DNA of 11,011 nucleotides, from contig JAHENO010000256.1 in assembly GCA_018609945.1 (NCBI GenBank), forward strand, positions 1 to 11,011, given 5' to 3'. The first letter of the stretch is position 1. Every line of letters starts with the position of its first letter. The notes below the pieces were generated by a model. The model was not told the origin of the DNA. It saw only the letters and a list, made by a program, of their open reading frames with translations, and searched no databases. This DNA is from Haloarculaceae archaeon (GTDB lineage: Archaea > Halobacteriota > Halobacteria > Halobacteriales > Haloarculaceae). This document shows positions 6,810-11,011 of this stretch, in pieces. Position numbers and translations under genes: made by a program.

Positions 6810-8236
6810 ACTGTCCTGTAGAGACGCCGCCGGTTTGCGACTACCCGCCGGAGCCCCCATCCGACCGCGAGCAGGAGGCCCAGCACGGCCGAGAGGGCGG
6901 CCCAGGAACTCATCCAGACCGGCCGGATCCACGGCTCGACGTGGGCGTACCGCCGGGAGATCTCCCCGGTGGCCCCCTCTACAGGCGTGCCGGCGCCGAG
7001 TCTCTCGATCGCGTCCGCGACAGTGTACCGTGACTGTGGCCCCTGGTCGGCGCCACCGTGGACCGCGACGGTCCCGCCAGCGTCGCGGTCGGCCATCGCC
7101 GGCCCCGCGGATTCGACCGCGCCGCGTTCGGCGTCGTAGGGGCCCCAGGGAGCCTGGAACTCCCAGACGACCTCGCCCTCGGGCGTGATCTCGACGACGC
7201 GGTGGTTGAGTGTGTCCGTCACGAGCGTGTTCCCGTTCGGGAGGCGGTCGGCGTCGCGGGGCCAGTTGAATCCGGTGACCGTCCAGACGCGGTCCCACTC
7301 GCACTCGGAGGGTGGCGTGCCCGCACCGAGCCGGGGGTCCGCGTCGCCGCAGTCGCGTTCGTACTCGACGACGCGGTCGTTCTCGCTGTCGGCCACCAGG
7401 AACACGGGCGTCCCGTCCTCGCGTTCGAGGTAGTCGGGGTTGTGCTGCTCGTTGAGGGCCTCGTGATCGTCGTCCTCGCCGAGGCGCAACACGATGTCGC
7501 CACTCGTCCGGTCGACGACGACGACCTGGTCGAAGTTGCGCGGCGAGGTGAGGATGTACCGGCCCTCCTCGCCGATGGGGTCGACGTCGTTGACGTGCGT
7601 CCAGTCCTTCTTGAAGCCGCCGTCGGTGTCGTTGGGGTAGTGGTCCCGGAAGCGCCACTCCCAGTCGACGCGTTCGGCGCTCCTGTTGTAGACGAAGATG
7701 CGGTCGTTGCTGACGCCGTCCTCGTACTCCCGCATGTTCGCGACAGCGAGACGACCGTCGGGGAGCCGCGCGACGTCGTGCGTGTCGTTGATCGGGAGGT
7801 GGTGTGTCCAGACTGGCTCGACAGCCTCGGGGTCGAACTCCATGACCATCGTCCGGTCGGGTTTGGTGGTGCTGACGAGCAGGTTCCCGTTCGGCAGCGG
7901 GTCGACGTCGTAGAACCAGAACGACTCGAGGTTCTGTCCCTCGAAGCGCCACTCGACGGTCGCGTCACCGGTCGTGGCGACGAGGCGGGTGGGCTTTTTT
8001 TCGTTGCCCTCCCCGCCCTTCTTGAACCCCTGGACGCTCACGTAGGTCGTCTCATCGGCCGGCTGGGTGACTGTCCCGGGGCCCAGGCCGAGCGAGAGCG
8101 GGACCACGGCGGCGTGCGCAGCCGGGAGCAGGAGCGCGAGCGCGAGGACGAGCACCGCGTGGGTGCGGAGCCACCCGAGCACCTCGCGGCGACTGGGCGG
8201 CCACTCGACGCTCCCCAGCCGCTTCAGGGCGTTCAT
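6800..8236 (-). CDS. arylsulfotransferase (ASST)-like beta-propeller protein, membrane-anchored at both ends
   Basis: A 478-residue paralogue of the protein at 5303-6763. It has a basic N-terminus, an uncleaved-looking TM helix (about 27-47), a propeller core (about 64-375), a second TM helix (about 443-462) and a strongly basic tail (RRVVANRRRLYRTVRH). The inside-positive ends place the propeller outside the cell. Shared blade motifs are DVDPLPNGNLL (111-121), DWTHVNDVD (211-219), LNEQHNPDYL (261-270), ADSENDRVVEY (282-292) and NGNTLVTDTLNHRVVEI (334-350). The four shared histidines are 153, 214, 265 and 345. Two cysteines (296, 312) bracket a loop absent from the paralogue and may form a disulfide. 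Function is as uncertain as for its partner. I start at the ATG at 8236, directly before the hydrophobic helix; the frame is open to 8878, but that upstream part has no signal sequence or family likeness and lies over two plus-strand gene starts. Confidence 0.8.
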   Translation of the reverse strand: MNALKRLGSVEWPPSRREVLGWLRTHAVLVLALALLLPAAHAAVVPLSLGLGPGTVTQPADETTYVSVQGFKKGGEGNEKKPTRLVATTGDATVEWRFEGQNLESFWFYDVDPLPNGNLLVSTTKPDRTMVMEFDPEAVEPVWTHHLPINDTHDVARLPDGRLAVANMREYEDGVSNDRIFVYNRSAERVDWEWRFRDHYPNDTDGGFKKDWTHVNDVDPIGEEGRYILTSPRNFDQVVVVDRTSGDIVLRLGEDDDHEALNEQHNPDYLEREDGTPVFLVADSENDRVVEYERDCGDADPRLGAGTPPSECEWDRVWTVTGFNWPRDADRLPNGNTLVTDTLNHRVVEITPEGEVVWEFQAPWGPYDAERGAVESAGPAMADRDAGGTVAVHGGADQGPQSRYTVADAIERLGAGTPVEGATGEISRRYAHVEPWIRPVWMSSWAALSAVLGLLLAVGWGLRRVVANRRRLYRTVRH

Positions 8237-8260
8237 ACAGTGCCTGTCAGGCCAACTCAC

Positions 8261-8270
8261 TACGAATACC
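8261..8270 (-). promoter_or_regulatory. weak TATA-like element for the second ASST-like gene
   Basis: Read leftward, GGTATTCGTA is centred about 28-30 nt before the ATG at 8236, the spacing of a leaderless haloarchaeal promoter. It is a poor match to the box-A consensus and is proposed mainly on position. Confidence 0.3.
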
Positions 8271-8271
8271 T

Positions 8272-8371
8272 TGTGGTCTGGACCGGCGTCCGGTCGCGCG
8301 TTCCCGACCAGTCTGCACTCGTGTGGCGGGGGCCAGCGTCCAGTCGCGTGGTCATGGTCGGCCTGCACTCG
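8272..8371. repeat. imperfect 50-bp tandem repeat in the divergent intergenic region
   Basis: Positions 8272-8321 and 8322-8371 align without gaps, with 36 of 50 bases identical by my count. Both begin TGTGG, both contain GCGTCC(G/A)GTCGCG (8286-8298 and 8336-8348), and both end with CTGCACTCG (8313-8321 and 8363-8371). Most differences are transitions. The period is not a multiple of three, and no gene crosses the region. It lies just upstream of the second ASST-like gene promoter and about 90 nt before the DUF5808-like start. Confidence 0.7.
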
Positions 8372-8461
8372 CGGTGAGTGTCCGGACGGCAAACGACGGT
8401 CGTCCGTGGCACCTCGACGGCGTGCAAAACCGTCATTACACCCGGGAGCGTACGGCCCACT

Positions 8462-8734
8462 ATGGCAGACAAACCGCCCTCTGGCGAGATTTTCGGCGTG
8501 CCGTACAACTTCGAGAAACCGAGTTTCCGCCGGCTGGTGTCCTCCTACTGGCAACCCGACGAGGGCATGCTCGTCAGGAAACCCTTCGGCATCGGGTACA
8601 CGCTGAACCTCGCCGACTGGCGGTCCTGGATCGTGCTCGCGGTCGCCGGGCTGTTGCTCCTCCAGCAGAGGCGAGGTGGCGAGACCACGACCGGGAGCGA
8701 GGAGGAGGAGCCCGTCGAGGTCGTCGTGGACTGA
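8462..8734 (+). CDS. DUF5808-like small membrane protein
   Basis: A 90-residue protein of unknown function. The N-terminal half carries a conserved-looking soluble segment: EIFGVPYNFEKPSFRRLVSSYW (about 9-30), then QPDEG and KPFGIGYTLNLADW (about 42-55). The pattern W.PD.....K.FG.GYTLN resembles the DUF5808 motif found in short haloarchaeal proteins and at the ends of some bacterial membrane proteins. One TM helix follows (about 56-69), then an acidic tail rich in Glu and Val. I recognise the family only from this motif and know no biochemical role. The ATG at 8462 is chosen because similarity begins there; the frame is open upstream to 8378 without likeness. It is the only clear gene between the ASST-like gene (divergent) and the nucleotide diphosphatase (same strand, 121 nt on), with a weak AT-rich element about 27 nt before the start. 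Confidence 0.75.
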   Translation: MADKPPSGEIFGVPYNFEKPSFRRLVSSYWQPDEGMLVRKPFGIGYTLNLADWRSWIVLAVAGLLLLQQRRGGETTTGSEEEEPVEVVVD

Positions 8735-8735
8735 C

Positions 8736-8751
8736 CGGGACCGCCGTCCCG
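8736..8751 (+). terminator. short hairpin just after the DUF5808-like gene
   Basis: CGGGAC (8736-8741) and GTCCCG (8746-8751) form a perfect 6-bp stem with a CGCC loop, starting two bases after the stop codon. No T-tract follows, so it may be an RNA-stabilising or weak termination structure, or chance in GC-rich DNA. Confidence 0.3.
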
Positions 8752-8826
8752 AATCACCGCCCCGGCCGCGTCGCGTCCTGCGGTCGATCCAATACTGGCG
8801 TCCGGCGGTCGCGGTGAAGCGACGAC

Positions 8827-8832
8827 TATTTT
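8827..8832 (+). promoter_or_regulatory. TATA-like box for the nucleotide diphosphatase gene (leaderless)
   Basis: TATTTT within an otherwise GC-rich stretch is centred about 26-27 nt before the ATG at 8856. This is the distance expected when transcription starts at the initiation codon, and it supports that ATG over the longer open frame. Confidence 0.5.
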
Positions 8833-8855
8833 CCCGGGCCGGCCCGACGGCGCCC

Positions 8856-9503
8856 ATGATCCGTTTCGCCACCACCAACGAGGGGAAACTCCACGAGGCA
8901 CGCGAGTACCTCGACGAGGCGGTCCGCCAGCTCGATTTCGACTACCCGGAGCGCCAGGCCGACGACCTCGCGACGGTCGCGGCCCACGGGGCCCGGGCGG
9001 CCTACCGCCACGCGGGCGAGCCGGTCATCGTCGACGACTCCGGGCTGACCATCGAGACTTTCGACGGCTTCCCCGGCCCGTACTCCTCGTACGTCGAGGA
9101 CACCCTCGGAATCGAGCGCGTCTGGCACCTCGCCGAGCGCGAGGCCGACCGCGCTGGCGCCTTCCGGTGCGTGGTCGCCTACTGCGACGGCGGGGAGTTC
9201 GCGGCGACGCCCGAACCCGTCGACCGGGAGCGCCGCGGGCAGGACATCGCGGCCGCCGAGCGCGCCAGCGCCACCACCGACGAACAGGTCCAGGAGGGCC
9301 CCCTGCCGGTCAAACTCTTCGAGGGCGTCGTCCCCGGAACGATCGTCGCGCCCCGCGGTGACGGCGGGTTCGGGTTCGACCCAATCTTCGAGTACGACGG
9401 CACCACCTTCGCCGAGATGGAAACCGACGAGAAGAACGCCATCTCCCATCGCGGGCGGGCGCTCGCGAAGTTCGCCGAGTGGTACGCCGAGGCCGAGCGG
9501 TAG
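8856..9503 (+). CDS. XTP/dITP diphosphatase (non-canonical purine NTP pyrophosphatase, RdgB/HAM1 family)
   Basis: A 215-residue cytoplasmic house-cleaning enzyme that hydrolyses dITP, ITP and XTP to the monophosphate plus pyrophosphate, keeping deaminated purines out of DNA and RNA. Family motifs are in the usual order: TTNEGKLHEA at the N-terminus (6-15, phosphate binding), VIVDDSGL (57-64, with the acidic metal/catalytic residues), FPGPYSS (72-78), GDGGFGFDPIF (168-178) and DEKNAISHRGRAL (191-203). Length is slightly above the usual 190-200 because of an Ala/Glu/Arg-rich insertion (about 118-150) before LPVKLFEG; I believe related haloarchaeal enzymes have something similar here but cannot verify it. 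The N-terminal motif begins four residues after the ATG at 8856, which fixes the start; the frame is open to 8676 without likeness. It appears to be transcribed alone. Confidence 0.95.
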   Translation: MIRFATTNEGKLHEAREYLDEAVRQLDFDYPERQADDLATVAAHGARAAYRHAGEPVIVDDSGLTIETFDGFPGPYSSYVEDTLGIERVWHLAEREADRAGAFRCVVAYCDGGEFAATPEPVDRERRGQDIAAAERASATTDEQVQEGPLPVKLFEGVVPGTIVAPRGDGGFGFDPIFEYDGTTFAEMETDEKNAISHRGRALAKFAEWYAEAER

Positions 9504-9582
9504 GGCCACCAGCAGCGTGCTCGCGGCTGGCGTGCGCTCGGCAGTGTCCCGCGCGCAGACAGTACGCTACCGGTCGGTCGGG

Positions 9583-9591
9583 TTATATATA
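9583..9591 (+). promoter_or_regulatory. strong TATA box for the fused E1 gene
   Basis: TTATATATA is the longest pure A/T box in the GC-rich part of the window, centred about 33 nt before the ATG at 9620. Transcription should begin near 9613, leaving a leader of only about 7 nt. No Shine-Dalgarno sequence is visible. The palindrome at 9598-9609 lies directly downstream. Confidence 0.7.
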
Positions 9592-9597
9592 GGGGGA

Positions 9598-9609
9598 CCG
9601 CGTACGCGG
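9598..9609. promoter_or_regulatory. perfect 12-bp palindrome between TATA box and start codon (possible operator)
   Basis: CCGCGTACGCGG is fully self-complementary. It lies 6 nt after the TATA box and just before the expected transcription start, where a bound dimeric repressor would block the polymerase or TFB. The position makes an operator plausible, but the site is GC-rich, single in this window, and no regulator is encoded nearby, so the role is inferred. Confidence 0.45.
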
Positions 9610-9619
9610 GCTCATCACG

Positions 9620-11011
9620 ATGCCAGCGATCGATCTGGGAACCGCTGAAGGACGGCGCGAGGCGTTGCGGCGGATGCTGTCGATACGGGCTTTCGAGGAC
9701 CGCGTCGCCGAGCGGTACGCCGACGGCGAGATACCTGGTTTCGTCCACCTCTCCCAGGGCCAGGAGGCGGTCGCAGTCGGGGCCTGCGGCGCGCTCGAAC
9801 CTGGCGACTACGTGACGAGCACCCACAGGGCCCACGGCCACAGCGTCGCGAAGGGGCTCTCCCCGGACCGGATGATGGCCGAAATATACGGGACGGAACG
9901 GGGCTACTGTGGCGGCAAGAGCGGTTCGATGCACGTCGCTTCGCCGGGGGAGGGAATGCTGGGTGCCCAGCCCATCGTCGGCGCGAGCGTGCCCCTGGGA
10001 GTCGGGGCGGCTCTGACCGCACAGGCCCGCGAGGAGCGGTGGGTCGTCGAGCCTTTCCTCGGCGACGGCGCGACCGCCGCCGGGCAGGTTCACGAGGGGT
10101 TCAACCTCGCGGCCACCTGGGACCTCCCCGCGGTGTTCGTCGTCGAGAACAACCAGTACTCCGAGGGGATGACGTTCGACGAACAGCACAACGTCGACGA
10201 CCTCGTCGAGATGGCGGGGAGCTACGGGATTCCCGGCCGGCAGGTCGACGGCCAGGACGTCGTGGCGGTGTTCCGGACTGTCCGCGAGGCCGCCGAACGG
10301 GCACGGGCCGGCGAGGGGCCGACGCTCGTCGAGGCCGAAACCTACCGCTACCGGGGGCACTTCGAGGGGGACGACCAGCCCTACCGGACCGAGGAGGAAA
10401 TCGAGACCTGGCGGACGGAACGGGACCCCATCGACGCGTTCCGGGAGACGCTCGAAGACCGCGGCGAACTCGCTCCCGGAGAGTTCGAGGACCTCCGGAC
10501 GGCGGCCGCTGACCGGATGGACGATGCGGTCGACCGCGCCCGGGCCGCCGAGACGCCCGACACCGGGACGGCCTACGAGTCGATCTACGACGAACCCGTC
10601 CCGGAAACCGAGCAGTTCCGGGACGGCACCGGCGGGTGGATGTCTCCCGATCCGACCACCGAACGAGCGACCGCCCCGGAGCACGCGGGCGAGACCGAAC
10701 GGCTGACCGTCCGCGAGGCGCTCCGGACCGCGATCCGCGCGGAGATGGCGGCTGACGAGAGCGTCCTCCTGTTCGGGCAGGACGAGGAGATCGGTGGCTC
10801 GTTCGACGTCACCGCGGGGCTCTACGAGGAGTTCGGGCCGAACCGCGTGCGCAACACCCCGATCAGCGAGGCGGCACAGGTCGGGGGCGGCGTCGGTGCG
10901 GCCGCGACGGGGTTGCGACCCGTCATCAACCTCAGTTTCTCGGATTTCGTCGGCGTCTGTTTCGACCAGGTGATGAACCAGGCCGGCAAGACGCGGTACA
11001 TGTTCGACGGC
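9620..11011 (+). CDS. 2-oxoacid/acetoin dehydrogenase E1, alpha and beta subunits fused (3' end outside the window)
   Basis: 464 codons are open to the right edge. Residues 1 to about 325 are an E1-alpha domain: HLSQGQEAVAVG (43-54), STHRAHGHSVAKG (67-79), GGKSGSMHV (98-106), and the thiamine-diphosphate site GDGA...ENN (148-178, GDG, 26 residues, then NN). The loop YRYRGHFEGDDQPYR follows (242-256). A polar linker (about 326-360) leads without a stop into an E1-beta domain: LTVREALRTAI (362-372), FGQDEEIGGSFDVTAGL (385-401), VRNTPISEA (410-418, with the conserved Glu that activates the cofactor), GLRPVINL (431-438) and FDQVMNQAGKTRYMF (448-462). E1 decarboxylates its substrate and passes the acyl group to lipoyl-E2. 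The GHFEGD loop recalls acetoin dehydrogenase alpha chains, but a branched-chain or other 2-oxoacid is equally possible. The ATG at 9620 fits the promoter. In comparable systems the two chains are usually separate genes. Confidence 0.9.
   Translation, partial: MPAIDLGTAEGRREALRRMLSIRAFEDRVAERYADGEIPGFVHLSQGQEAVAVGACGALEPGDYVTSTHRAHGHSVAKGLSPDRMMAEIYGTERGYCGGKSGSMHVASPGEGMLGAQPIVGASVPLGVGAALTAQAREERWVVEPFLGDGATAAGQVHEGFNLAATWDLPAVFVVENNQYSEGMTFDEQHNVDDLVEMAGSYGIPGRQVDGQDVVAVFRTVREAAERARAGEGPTLVEAETYRYRGHFEGDDQPYRTEEEIETWRTERDPIDAFRETLEDRGELAPGEFEDLRTAAADRMDDAVDRARAAETPDTGTAYESIYDEPVPETEQFRDGTGGWMSPDPTTERATAPEHAGETERLTVREALRTAIRAEMAADESVLLFGQDEEIGGSFDVTAGLYEEFGPNRVRNTPISEAAQVGGGVGAAATGLRPVINLSFSDFVGVCFDQVMNQAGKTRYMFDG

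Noticed and set aside
7058..8377. Long plus-strand open frame opposite the second ASST-like gene
   Set aside because: It is antisense to a gene with clear family motifs; its protein is Val/Asp-rich without domains. High third-position GC commonly leaves such antisense frames open.
8237..8878. N-terminal extension of the second ASST-like protein to 692 residues
   Set aside because: The extra 214 residues overlap the starts of two plus-strand genes and lack domains; the ATG at 8236 directly precedes the TM helix.
9179..10684. 501-codon minus-strand open frame across the diphosphatase and E1 genes
   Set aside because: It covers two unrelated genes with unmistakable motifs on the other strand and shows no family likeness.

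Overview
The window looks like chromosomal DNA from a halophilic archaeon (class Halobacteria); I cannot name the genus. The coding DNA is very GC-rich with strong G/C at third codon positions. The proteins are rich in Asp and Glu, promoters are TATA-type boxes about 26-33 nt upstream of start codons with little or no leader, and several families are ones I associate with haloarchaea. The left 160 nt are clearly more AT-rich than the rest and may be foreign or non-coding.

Layout. Positions 1-242 hold no gene I can support, only a probable minus-strand terminator. Positions 243-5105 (minus strand, read right to left) form a cell-envelope cluster. First comes a secreted, membrane-anchored protein built from CARDB/COG1361-like beta-sandwich repeats (5105-3108), followed 25 nt later by a 12-TM RND/MMPL-type exporter (3082-815). 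After its own TATA box comes a small DoxX-like membrane protein (656-243). The first two look co-transcribed and probably work together at the membrane.

Positions 5303-8236 hold two convergent paralogues of the arylsulfotransferase (ASST)-like beta-propeller family, one per strand, with only 36 nt between their stop codons. Both appear to be membrane-anchored and to face outward. They share long stretches of identical DNA in inverted orientation, which suggests recent duplication or gene conversion.

Positions 8462-9503 hold a short DUF5808-like membrane protein and a housekeeping XTP/dITP diphosphatase (RdgB/HAM1 family), each with a leaderless-type start. From 9620 to the right edge runs an incomplete 2-oxoacid (or acetoin) dehydrogenase E1 in which the alpha and beta subunits are fused into one chain. 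It has the best TATA box of the window and a perfect 12-bp palindrome between that box and the start codon. E2 and E3 genes would be expected beyond the right edge.

I see no CRISPR array, rRNA, tRNA or complete insertion sequence. The points most worth a second look are the inverted-duplicate ASST-like pair, the fused E1 with its palindromic promoter, the RND exporter plus CARDB-protein pair, and an imperfect 50-bp tandem repeat upstream of the second ASST-like gene.
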